Source of the DNA: Myxococcales bacterium
GTDB taxonomy: Bacteria; Myxococcota_A; Polyangia; Polyangiales; JADJMO01
Length of the DNA stretch: 64,000 bases
Reading direction: 5' to 3'
Assembly: GCA_016709545.1 (NCBI GenBank)
Contig: JADJMO010000018.1
Location: 124,001-188,000 of the forward strand
Shown here: piece after piece, positions 38,631-47,148 of the stretch
Position numbering within the stretch: position 1 is the stretch's first letter
Layout of the letters: every line of letters starts with the position of its first letter
Notes under the pieces: generated by a model
Told to the model about the DNA's origin: nothing
Database searches by the model: none
What the model saw: the letters and a program-made list of their open reading frames with translations, nothing else
Made by a program: the position numbers and the translations under genes

Positions 38631-39002
38631 ATGAGCGAGAGCGCGATCTGGGAGCGTTTCGTCACCATGGAAGGAGCCCCCGAGGGCTTCACCGTCCGCA
38701 CGACCTACCCCACCAATCCGGATGGCGTGGTCGTCATGCTGGAGCGGTGGCAAGCGGGGACCGCGGAGCCCCCGCACTCGCACCGGGGCGACGACATGAC
38801 GGTGGTGATCGAGGGCAAGATGTCGATCCAGTTCTACGTCCGCAAGGACGGCGCGCTGGTCGCCGACGGCGCGCCCGTGGTGCTTTCCGCGGGGCAGACC
38901 GGCTACGTGAAGTCCCGCCAGATCCACGACGCGAAGTACCTCGAGGACTGCCGGCTCGTGTACGTGCACGACCGCGCATTCGAGTTCCGCGAAGAGAAGT
39001 GA
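38631..39002 (+). CDS. single-domain cupin protein
   Basis: A 123-residue cupin. The metal-binding motif region reads PPHSHRGDDMTVVIEGKM (two His and an acidic residue) and the second motif lies near QIHDAKYLED. Cytoplasmic; could be a sensor-type or small enzyme cupin. The ATG at 38631 follows TATGCG by 6 nt, so it may start its own leaderless transcript although it also follows the YbhB gene by 41 bp. Confidence 0.8.
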   Translation: MSESAIWERFVTMEGAPEGFTVRTTYPTNPDGVVVMLERWQAGTAEPPHSHRGDDMTVVIEGKMSIQFYVRKDGALVADGAPVVLSAGQTGYVKSRQIHDAKYLEDCRLVYVHDRAFEFREEK

Positions 39003-39010
39003 ACGGAACG

Positions 39011-39034
39011 GCGGCCGCCTCCACGGGCGGCCGC
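39011..39034. terminator. GC hairpin between convergent genes
   Basis: A 9-bp stem GCGGCCGCC/GGCGGCCGC with a TCCACG loop lies between the cupin gene and the minus-strand lipoprotein gene. It is usable in both directions; no U-run. Confidence 0.45.
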
Positions 39035-39041
39035 TCCAGGA

Positions 39042-39956
39042 TCAGGGGCAGGGAATCGGCGCGTCGTCGAGCACGACGTCGTCGATCCACGCCGCGTGGG
39101 CGCCCGCCACGTCGTGCTGGTAGCTCTCCCAGCCGACGGAGACGTTCTCGAACGGTGACGGCGCGTACCACTTGCCGTCGACGCCCTTCACGGTGCAGGT
39201 GGCGTCGGTCTTGGCGTCGCCGACCACGTGCAGCTCGGGGATCTCGACGCCGTCGAGCGAGAAGCGCATCTCGTTGGTCTTGCCGTTCAGCACGAAGGCC
39301 ACACACGCCCACTTGCTGGTGGGGAACGCCTGCGTCTTGGTCTGCCAGCAGTCGGTCGGCTGCGGTTTGCTGTCCTTGTAGTAGTTGGCCATCAGGCCGC
39401 CCATGCCGCCGTAGTTGTACGTGGCGCGCAGGCCGCCGGGCAGCGGGCCGTCGCCGTGGGCGATGGTCCAGTGCACGGACTTGTCGGGGATGCGGTCGGT
39501 CCAGATCATGAATCGCCCGTGGACGGTGTTGTCGGCGATGGGCAGGAGCGGCGTGCCCTTCAGGTTCAGGAACGCGCGGCGGTACGCGTCGCCGCTGGTC
39601 GTCGCGTCGATCGAGACCTTGACCGACTGCTTGCCGCTGTAGGCGCGCGTGGCGTCGATCGCGACGGTGCCCTTGCTGGTGGAGACGACGAAGGGCGCGC
39701 TCGGCTTGCCGCCGAGGGTGGCCTTCTCGAAGTCGTCGCAGACGAGCCGGCCGGCGCAGGGGTCGGGCTTGGTCTCCGGTGTGGCGTCGGCGGGCGCTTC
39801 GGCCGCGACGTCGCTCGGGGCATCGACGCTCGCCTCATCGACGGTGGTGTCGACCATGGTGTCGAGACCCGCGCTGTCCGGCGTCTCGGACGGCGTCTCG
39901 GCGCTCGAGGAGCAGGCCGCGATGCAGGACCCCACGACGACGAAGCTCCACCGCAT
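39042..39956 (-). CDS. lipoprotein with jelly-roll-like C-terminal domain
   Basis: A 304-residue lipoprotein (signal ending IAAC). A Thr/Asp/Ala-rich linker (about 18-70) is followed by a beta-rich domain with CAGRLVCDDFEKATLGGKP, RFMIWTDRIPDKSVHW and a closing AAWIDDVVLDDAPIPCP, the order of elements seen in jelly-roll carbohydrate-binding or polysaccharide-lyase-like folds (Cip1-like). Paired Cys probably form disulfides. Binding of a polysaccharide is inferred from the fold only. The hairpin after its stop may terminate it. Confidence 0.7.
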   Translation of the reverse strand: MRWSFVVVGSCIAACSSSAETPSETPDSAGLDTMVDTTVDEASVDAPSDVAAEAPADATPETKPDPCAGRLVCDDFEKATLGGKPSAPFVVSTSKGTVAIDATRAYSGKQSVKVSIDATTSGDAYRRAFLNLKGTPLLPIADNTVHGRFMIWTDRIPDKSVHWTIAHGDGPLPGGLRATYNYGGMGGLMANYYKDSKPQPTDCWQTKTQAFPTSKWACVAFVLNGKTNEMRFSLDGVEIPELHVVGDAKTDATCTVKGVDGKWYAPSPFENVSVGWESYQHDVAGAHAAWIDDVVLDDAPIPCP

Positions 39957-39970
39957 CGATCGAGTGTACC

Positions 39971-41645
39971 TCAGCCCGCGTAGCTCTCGTCCTGCTCGAT
40001 GCGCGAGAGCACCCAGTCGAAGTCGCCGCTGATGACGTGAGCTCGACAGTAGGTGCAATCGCCCGCGTGGTCGATCTTCAGGGCGGCGCCGCACTTCGGG
40101 CACTCCTTGGTCGACTTGCTCGCGCCGCGCGTCGTCGCGCCACGGATGAAGGTCCAGTACTCGGTGTAGGCCCGGCGGGTGCTCTTGCTGCCGCCGATCA
40201 CCTCGCGGTCGGTCACGCGCTCGGTGTAGTCGTACGAGCTCGCGCGCACGCGCACGGTGATCGCGTCGAACCAGCGATCGGTGGTCATGCGGGCGCCCTC
40301 CACTTCGTGCACCAGCCCGTCCTCGGTCACGTTGCGGTAGCCCTTCCGCCGGTACGTATCCCCAGTACTTCTGCATCTGCCAGAGGTTGTCGGTGAGGTA
40401 GGGGCGCATCGCGCCGGCGTCGCGGTTCGACCAGGCGATCTGCAGCTCCGCGAAGACGAGCTTCACCCGGGCGACGAAGTCGTCCCACTCGAACGCGGGG
40501 TCTTTGGCGGTCAGTGCTTCGAACGCTGCCTTGGCCGCGGCATCGACGATGGTCGGGAGCTCGGTGCCCTGCTCCTCGGTCGTGCCCTCGAGCATCGGGG
40601 TGCGGGTCTCGCGTGTGTACTCGTGGATTTTGGTGACGGTCCAGTCGAACTCGCCGCGGTCGAGCACCTTGCCGCAGTGCTCGCACGTCTTGTTCTTCAT
40701 CCCGCCCAGTCCGCCGCCACAGTTCGGGCAGTCCCAGGTGTGCGTGGTCGAGGGAGGGCGCGACCGCAGGTCGCGCTTGCGGACGAGATGCCAGTCCTCC
40801 TCCACGTAGTAGGCCTGCGCGCGGCCCTCCTTCTGGACCGACACACACACTTCCTCGTAGTTGGCCTCGAAGCCGACCCGCACCGTGACGGTATCCTCGG
40901 TGATCGTCAGCGAGCGGTAGTGGATGGCACCGACCACGATCGATCGGATCTCCTTCAGGCCCGAGCCCCGCGCCTTGAGCGCGCCACGGACGTCGTCCGC
41001 GAGCCACGGGGTGAGGGCGCGCAGGGTGCCGTCGGCGCGCGCCTCGTGGGCCGCGGCGAACAGCGCGTAGAGGAAGTCCTCGAAGACGATCACCGAGAAG
41101 TCGGCGTCGTGCTCCCGCAGGGCCTCGAGCTTGCGCCGGAGCTCGGGCCGCGATCGCGGCGGGGACGGTGCCCGCGGTTCCGGGTCGCGACCGAACTCGA
41201 TGTCGAGCGGGTCGGGCCGGTTGCGGTAGTAGAGGAAGATCCCGAAGCAGACGAGCGGCACCAGCACGAAGAAGAGGAACAGCGCGAACTTCCCGGACGG
41301 CGGCTGGCTGCTGTAGCTGACCGTGCCGCCACCGCCCGAGCCGGTGTAGCTACCGGAGCCGGAATACCCCGAGCCGCCGCCGGAGCCCGAATACCCCGAA
41401 CCGCCCGATCCGCCCGAGCTCTTGTAGCCGCCTCCGCCGGAGGAGCTCTTGTAGCCGCCACCCGAGGAGCTCTTGTAGCTGCCACCGCCCGAGGAGCTCT
41501 TGTAGCTGCTCCCACCGCCGGAGGAGCTCTTGTAGCTGCCGCCGCCAGACGAGCTCTTGTAGCTGCCGCCGCCCCCCGGACGCGCCTCCGCGCCCCCCGC
41601 GAACACGAGCGCCGCGAGCAGCCAGCCGAACCGCGAGGCGCGCAT
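39971..41645 (-). CDS. TIM44-like protein with zinc ribbons (frameshifted)
   Basis: About 558 residues: signal peptide, a Gly/Ser/Tyr/Lys repeat region (SGGGSYKSS units, about 25-115), one transmembrane helix (KFALFLFFVLVPLVCFGIFL), a TIM44-like domain, a zinc ribbon (CPNCGGGLGGMKNKTCEHCG), a second TIM44-like domain and a final ribbon (CPKCGAALKIDHAGDCTYC). Near 40355 the frame changes; removing one G from a GGGG run gives YWDTYRRKGYRNVTED, restoring one open frame. Upstream TPM gene overlaps by 1 nt (TGATG). TIM44-like bacterial proteins are thought to act at membranes; function unproven. Confidence 0.8.
41415..41577 (-). repeat. 24-30 bp degenerate repeats coding Gly/Ser-Tyr-Lys units
   Basis: GAGCTCTTGTAGC occurs six times (from about 41417, 41443, 41467, 41493, 41523 and 41551), encoding the SGGGSYKSS-type linker of the TIM44-like protein. 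Confidence 0.75.
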
Positions 41646-42256
41646 CACGAGGCAGCGTCGACCGCGCGTCGCGCGTCGAGCTCGTTCAGGTCGCCCTCGG
41701 TGCGCGGATACCGCGCGGCGAGCCGCTTGCCGAGCGCGGCGAGCGCCGCGGTGAAGGCGGCCGTGTCGTCGGCCGCGACCGCGGCCCGCAGCGCCTCGAT
41801 CGTGGGCTCGTCGACGACGCCCTCCTCGATGCCGAGATCGGCGAGCACCTCGACCTCTTGCTCGAGCAGCGAGGCGTAGACGAGCACGCCCCACCGACCC
41901 GAGGTGCGCGACACGCCCTTGTCGTAGAACGCGGCGCGCGCCGACTCGGCCACCTGCCGCGCTCTCCGCCCTGCCGGCACGAGCGCCCTCGTGATCGCGG
42001 GCACCAGCGCCGCGAGCACCGAGAAGCCCACGAACGAAGCCAGCAGGTCGACCGCGAACAGCCAGAGCGGGAACTCCTGCGGCAGGTAGAGGAGGGCCAT
42101 CAGCGTCGCCACCGCGACCGCCACCCCGAACGCGTAGTGCGCGTCGCGGTAGGTCGCCGAGCGGGCGCGCACGACGAGGACGAGCTCCGCCGCCGTGATC
42201 GCCTCCACCTCGCGCGCGGCCTTGCCGAGCGCGGTCTTGTCGTCGAGCAGTCCCAA
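41645..42256 (-). CDS. TPM-domain membrane protein
   Basis: A 203-residue protein with a TPM (TLP18.3/Psb32/MOLO-1-like) fold at both ends of the chain: AITAAELVLVVRARSATYRDAHYAFG, then two membrane helices (about 45-65 and 72-95), then RWGVLVYASLLEQEVEVLADLGIEE. Family members are membrane proteins of mostly unknown role. It overlaps the TIM44-like gene start by one base, so the pair forms a translationally coupled unit, an arrangement also seen with LemA in other bacteria. Confidence 0.8.
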   Translation of the reverse strand: MGLLDDKTALGKAAREVEAITAAELVLVVRARSATYRDAHYAFGVAVAVATLMALLYLPQEFPLWLFAVDLLASFVGFSVLAALVPAITRALVPAGRRARQVAESARAAFYDKGVSRTSGRWGVLVYASLLEQEVEVLADLGIEEGVVDEPTIEALRAAVAADDTAAFTAALAALGKRLAARYPRTEGDLNELDARRAVDAAS

Positions 42257-42277
42257 GAGTCCCCCCTGCGTCGCGAT

Positions 42278-43126
42278 CTACAGGCCTACCGGGTGCCAGA
42301 CCGTCTTCTGCTCGACCCACGCCTCGACGAAGCCGAGCCCCTCGGCGTCGGCCGCCGCCTCGGCGCGCACCTTCACGCGCTTGACGTTGTCGGCGCCGGC
42401 GACCGCCGAGGCCTTCGCGAGCTCGTCGCCGAGCGTGGCGCTCTTCCAGAGGTCGAGCCCCTGCACGTCCATGTGCTTGGCCAGGTGCGGGAGCACCTCG
42501 CTGCGGAGGCCCGTGAGCACGTTGATCACGCCGCCCGGCAGGTCGCTCGTGGCGACGCACTCGCAGAACGCGACCGACGTGCGCGGGTCGGCCTCGGGCG
42601 CGAGCACGAGGGCCGCGTTGCCGCTGACGATGATCGGCAGGATGGTGGAGACGAGCCCGAGCAACGGGCGCTGCTCCGGGGGCACCACGACGACCACGCC
42701 CATGGGCTCGGGCGAGGTGACGTTGAAGTGCGGCCCCGCGACGGGGTTCGCGCTCGAGAGGATGGTGGCGAGCTTGTCGGCCCAGCCGGCGTAGTGGACG
42801 ACGCGGTCGATGGCGGCGTCGACCTCGGCCGCGGCGTCGGTCGCCCCGGCGCGGGTACGCGACTCGACGAGCTCGGCGCGCCGACCCTCCATCACCTCGG
42901 CGAGGCGGTAGAGCACCTGGCCGCGGAGATAGGCGGTCTTGCCGGCCCAGCTCTTGTGGCCCTCCTTGGCGGCGAGCACCGCGTCGCGGGCGTCCTTGCG
43001 CGAGGCGCGGGCGACGTTGGTCACCCCGCTCGCGTCGGTCACCGCGAGGCTGTGCCCGCTCTCGCTGCGGATGAACTCGTTCTTCACGAACAGCTTGTAG
43101 GTCTTCTCGATGGCGAGGCGGTCCAT
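42278..43126 (-). CDS. half-length aldehyde dehydrogenase-like protein
   Basis: A 282-residue protein homologous to the NAD-binding part of aldehyde dehydrogenases (VHYAGWADKLA, FNVTSPEPMGVVVVVPPEQRPLLG, LPGGVINVLTGL). It stops before the catalytic Cys loop, so it should be inactive alone; full enzymes are about 480-500 residues. It follows the complete ALDH gene by 2 bp and deoC, so it is probably a non-catalytic partner or pseudo-subunit of that enzyme. The frame is clean, arguing against recent decay. Confidence 0.85.
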   Translation of the reverse strand: MDRLAIEKTYKLFVKNEFIRSESGHSLAVTDASGVTNVARASRKDARDAVLAAKEGHKSWAGKTAYLRGQVLYRLAEVMEGRRAELVESRTRAGATDAAAEVDAAIDRVVHYAGWADKLATILSSANPVAGPHFNVTSPEPMGVVVVVPPEQRPLLGLVSTILPIIVSGNAALVLAPEADPRTSVAFCECVATSDLPGGVINVLTGLRSEVLPHLAKHMDVQGLDLWKSATLGDELAKASAVAGADNVKRVKVRAEAAADAEGLGFVEAWVEQKTVWHPVGL

Positions 43127-43128
43127 GG

Positions 43129-44613
43129 TCACACGGCCTCCAGGTAGGGGAGGAGGCCGGCGGCGCCGCCCTCGCGGCCGAAGCCGCTCTCCTTGAACCC
43201 GCCGAACGGCGAGGTCGGGTCGAACTTGTTGAACGTGTTGCCCCAGACGACGCCCGCGCGCAGGCGCCGCGACATCCAGAACACCTTGGCGGCCTTGTCG
43301 GTCCAGATGCCGGCGGAGAGGCCGTAGACGGTGTTGTTCGCCTTCTCGACCGCCTCTTCGGGGGTGCGGAAGGTGAGCACGCTGAGCACCGGGCCGAAGA
43401 TCTCTTCCTGCGCGATGCGGTGCGACTGCGACACGCCGGTGAAGAACGTGGGCGCGAAGAAGTAGCCGCGGCCGGGGAGCCTGGCGTGCGACTGGTGGAT
43501 GCTGCACCCCTCGCTGACGCCGCTCTCGACGAGCATGCGGATCTTCTGGAGCTGCTCCTTGGAGTTGATGGCGCCGACGTCGGTGTTCTTGTCGAGCGGA
43601 TCGCCCACGCGCAGGTGCTCGATGCGGCGCTTGAGCTTGCGCACGATGACGTCGTGGATGGACTCCTCGACGAGCAGGCGCGAGCCCGCGCAGCACACGT
43701 GGCCCTGGTTGAAGTAGATGCCGTTGACGATGCCCTCGACCGCCTGGTCGATGGCGGCGTCGGCGAACACCACGTTGGCGGCCTTGCCCCCGAGCTCGAG
43801 GGTGAGGCGCTTGCTCGTGCCCGCGAGCGCGCGCTGGATGCGCTTGCCGACGTCGGTCGAGCCGGTGAAGGCGACCTTGTCGACGCCCGGGTGGCCGACG
43901 AGCGCGGCGCCGGTCGGGCCGGCGCCCGTGACGATGTTGACCACGCCCGGAGGCAAGTCGCACTCCTGGATGATCTGCGCGAGCAGCAGCGCGGTGAGCG
44001 GCGTGGTCTCGGCGGGCTTGAGCACGACGGTGTTGCCGCAGGCGAGGGCGGGGGCGAGCTTCCACGCGGCCATGAGCAGCGGGAAGTTCCAGGGGATCAC
44101 CTGGCCCGCCACGCCGAGCGAGCGCGCGCGCCGGCCGGGCAGGGCGTAGTCGAGCTTGTCGGCCCAGCCCGCGTAGTAGAAGAAGTGCGCCGCGGCGAGC
44201 GGGACGTCGACGTCGCGCGACTCCTTGATCGGCTTGCCGCCGTCGAGCGACTCGACGATGGCGAGCTCGCGCGCGCGCTCCTGGATGCGGCGGGCGATGC
44301 GGTAGACGTACTTGCCGCGCTCCTTGCCCGGCATCTTCGACCACACCTGCTCGTAGGCGCGGCGCGCCGCCGTGACGGCGCGGTCGACGTCGGCCTCGTT
44401 CGCGTCGGCGACCTCGGCGATCACCGTCTCGGTCGAGGGGTTGACGGTGGGGAAGTACTTGCCGCTCGCGGGCGCGGAGAACTTCCCGTCGACGAACAGC
44501 TCGTAGCGCGGCGCGAGCCGCACGTTGTCGGTCGCCTCGGGCGACGGCGCGTAGAGCCAGCCCTGCTTCGGCGGCTTGGTCATGCTTCCCTGCACGTTCG
44601 CGTCCTTGCTCAT
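43129..44613 (-). CDS. aldehyde dehydrogenase
   Basis: A 494-residue NAD(P)-dependent aldehyde dehydrogenase. The catalytic Cys is in NQGHVCCAGSR, the general base Glu in LTLELGGKAANVVF, the cofactor site in VAFTGSTDVGK and the C-terminal GNTFNKFDPTSPFGGFKESG is typical. In this operon (deoC, ALDH, half-ALDH) the likely substrate is acetaldehyde from the DeoC reaction, giving acetate; this is inference from context. The start lies 5 bp after the deoC stop. Confidence 0.92.
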   Translation of the reverse strand: MSKDANVQGSMTKPPKQGWLYAPSPEATDNVRLAPRYELFVDGKFSAPASGKYFPTVNPSTETVIAEVADANEADVDRAVTAARRAYEQVWSKMPGKERGKYVYRIARRIQERARELAIVESLDGGKPIKESRDVDVPLAAAHFFYYAGWADKLDYALPGRRARSLGVAGQVIPWNFPLLMAAWKLAPALACGNTVVLKPAETTPLTALLLAQIIQECDLPPGVVNIVTGAGPTGAALVGHPGVDKVAFTGSTDVGKRIQRALAGTSKRLTLELGGKAANVVFADAAIDQAVEGIVNGIYFNQGHVCCAGSRLLVEESIHDVIVRKLKRRIEHLRVGDPLDKNTDVGAINSKEQLQKIRMLVESGVSEGCSIHQSHARLPGRGYFFAPTFFTGVSQSHRIAQEEIFGPVLSVLTFRTPEEAVEKANNTVYGLSAGIWTDKAAKVFWMSRRLRAGVVWGNTFNKFDPTSPFGGFKESGFGREGGAAGLLPYLEAV

Positions 44614-44618
44614 TCGGG

Positions 44619-45655
44619 TCAATCCTTGGAGAAGTAGTCTTCGCCCGCGTAGCGCCCGAAGCGCTCCTTCTCGAGCTGCATGAGGACGTCGTTGAGGAGC
44701 GCGCTCGCGCCGAAGCGGAACAGATCCGGGTCGAGCCACTCGGGGCCCATCGTCTCCTGCACCACGCACAGGTACTGGAGCGCCTGCTTGGCCGACCGCA
44801 CGCCGCCGGCCGGCTTCATGCCGATGTTGCGCCAGCCCGCGTCCTGGTAGTCGCGGATGACCTCGAGCATCAGCAGGGTGACCGGCAGCGTGGCCGCAGG
44901 CTGCACCTTGCCGGTCGAGGTCTTGATGAAGTCCCCGCCGGCCTCGATGGCGATCGCCGAGGCGAGGCGGATGGCGTCGTAGGTGCCGAGCTCGCCGGTC
45001 TCGAGGATCACCTTGAGGTGGGCCTTGCCGCACGCCTCCTTGGTGGCCGCGATCTCGTCGAACACCTTGCCGTAGTCGCCGCGCAGGAACGCGCCGCGGT
45101 CGATGACCATGTCGATCTCGTCGGCGCCGAAGCCGACCGCGCGGCGCACGTCGTCGAGCTTGACCGCGAGCGGTGACTGGCCGCTCGGGAACGCCGTCGC
45201 GACCGAAGCGACCTTGACCGACGAGCCCTCGAGCGCGCGCTTGGCGATGGGCACGAGGTTCGGGTAGACGCACACCGCCGCGCAGCTCGGGACGTCGGGC
45301 TAGGCGCGGGCGCCAACTCGGGCATCGCGCGACACATCGAGCACCTTGCCGGGGGTGTCCTTTCCTCGAGGGTGGTGAGGTCCATCATCGAGATGGCCAT
45401 GTGCAGGCCCTCGACCTTGGAGGCCTTCTTGATGGAGCGCTTGGCGAGGGACGCCGCGCGCTCCTCGAGACCGACGGCCTCGACCGGCGGCACCGCGGGC
45501 GGACGGTAGTCGCGCCGCGACGGCTCCTTGCCGGTGTCGAGAGCCAGCGCGCGCGCGGCCGAGCCAGCGCGGGCGAGCGGTGCCGCCCGCGTCGCCCTCG
45601 CGACCCCGGCTCGTGCAGTGCTCGCCTTGCCCTTCTTCTTGGGAGCTCGATTCAC
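44619..45655 (-). CDS. deoC: deoxyribose-phosphate aldolase (frameshift and in-frame stop)
   Basis: The C-terminal 218 residues form most of a DeoC barrel: Schiff-base Lys in FIKTSTGK, EIDMVIDRGAFL and NIGMKPAGGVR. DeoC cleaves 2-deoxyribose 5-phosphate to acetaldehyde and glyceraldehyde 3-phosphate. The missing N-terminal part is in another frame from GTG 45655 (basic Ala/Lys extension, then VEGLHMAISMMDLTTLEE). A frame break near 45360 and an in-frame TAG at 45300-45302 interrupt the gene; DTPGKVLDVSRDA is readable between them. Sequence error or real decay cannot be separated here. First gene of the ALDH operon. Confidence 0.8.
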
Positions 45656-45696
45656 GCGCGGCAGGCTACCACCAAGTCTGCCGCCCGCGCGACGAC

Positions 45697-46972
45697 TCAG
45701 GCGCCGATCGCGTTTCGGGCGGCGCTGAGCGTGCGATCGAGCTCCGCGTCGCGTGGGCGCCCGAGATGAACGCGGCCTCGAACTGCGAGGGCGGCAGGTA
45801 GATGTCCGCGTCGAGCATCGCCGCGTGGAAGCGGCCGAAGCGCGCGGTGTCGCAGCCCTTGGCGTCGTCCCACGAGTGGACCGCCTTCTTCTCGGTGAAG
45901 AACAGCGTGAACATCGAGCCCACGCGCTGCACGACGCCGGGGACGCTCTTCTCCCGCAGGATGGCCTCGAGGCCGGCCTGCAGGCGCGCACCGAACGACT
46001 CGAGCTTCGCGTAGAGCGCGTCGTCGAGCCGGGCCAGCGTGGCGAGGCCCGCGGCCACGGCCACCGGGTTGCCGCTGAGCGTGCCCGCCTGGTAGACCGG
46101 ACCGACCGGCGAGATCACCTCCATGACGTCCCGGCGACCGCCGTATGCGGCGAGCGGGAGGCCTCCGCCGACGATCTTGCCGAGGGTGACCAGATCGGGT
46201 CGCACGCCGTAGAGCGCCTGGGCGCCGCCCTTGTGCACGCGGCAGCCGGTCATCACCTCGTCCATCACGAACAGCGTGCCGTGCTTGTCGCAGAGCGCGC
46301 GCACGCCCGCGAGGTAGCCCGGGGCAGGGGGCACGCAGCCCATGTTGCCGACGACCGGCTCGAGAACACCGCGGCGACGGGGCGCTCGGCGAGGGCGCGC
46401 TCCATGGCCGGGAGATCGTTGAACGGGACCACCGCGGTGTCGGCGGCGGCGCCCGCGGGCACGCCGGCGCTGTCGACGTTGCCGAACGTGGCGAGCCCGC
46501 TGCCCGCCTTGACGAGGAACAGGTCGGCGTGGCCGTGGTAGCACCCCTCGGCCTTGATGATGCCGTCGCGCTTGGTGAAGCCCCGCGCGGCGCGCGCCGC
46601 GGCCATCGTGGCTTCGGTGCCGCTCGACACCGCGCGCATCATCTCGATCGCGGGATAGAGCGCGCCGATCGCCTCGGCGAAGGTGATCTCCTGCTCGGTC
46701 GGCGCGCCGTACGAGGTGCCGCGGTCGACGGCGGCGTGGACGGCCGCGCGGACCTCGGGGTGTGCGTGGCCGAGGATCATGGGACCCCAGGAGCCGACGT
46801 AGTCGACGAACCCGCGACCGGCCTGGTCGTAGAGATAGGCGCCCTCGGCCCGGGAGACGAAGACGGGGACCCCGCCGACGGCGCGGAAAGCGCGCACCGG
46901 GGAGTTCACGCCGCCGGGGATCCGGGTCTTGGCGCGGTCGAGGAGGGCCTGGTCGTGGGGGCGGGCGGTCAT
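45697..46972 (-). CDS. hemL: glutamate-1-semialdehyde 2,1-aminomutase (frameshifted)
   Basis: Converts glutamate-1-semialdehyde to 5-aminolevulinate with PLP (C5 haem/tetrapyrrole pathway). The N-terminal frame covers IPGGVNSPVRAFRAVGGVP and AVSSGTEATMAAARAARGF; at about 46362-46368 one C is missing (VAAVF then EPVVGNMGCVPP), and the second frame holds the PLP Lys in TLGKIVGGGLPLAAYGG. A second missing base near 45755 restores the end DAELDRTLSAARNAIGA. Corrected length is 425 residues, exactly that of HemL. Two indels in an essential-type enzyme argue for sequencing error. Confidence 0.9.
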
Positions 46973-47021
46973 CGCGAAGGGCGTATCTACCAGGAGAGTG
47001 CGAGCGTCGAGGACGATTCAC

Positions 47022-47055
47022 TTGACCCCATGAGCAGTGGGGCGATAATCGCCCC
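47022..47055 (+). promoter_or_regulatory. promoter with palindrome over the -10 box (FHA gene)
   Basis: TTGACC (47022-47027) and GATAAT (47044-47049) are 16 bp apart. GGGGCGATAATCGCCCC at 47039-47055 is a perfect 8-1-8 palindrome that covers the -10 box, so a bound repressor would block polymerase. Confidence 0.5.
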
Positions 47056-47148
47056 CCGAATCGAGCCACGCGGGGGAGTAGAGGTTGCAGTGCATCGCCC
47101 GCGGTGCGTGATTCGATCAGCAACGGTTGCGGTGCGAGGAGGCCTTCT

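Noticed and set aside
42278..43126. The half-length ALDH as a frameshift remnant
   Set aside because: The frame is open from its start to its stop with normal codon use and it is embedded in an operon; no second half follows in another frame.
45300..45302. In-frame TAG in deoC as pyrrolysine or other recoding
   Set aside because: No pyl genes or recoding element are seen and a frame break lies 60 bases away, so sequence error or decay is simpler.
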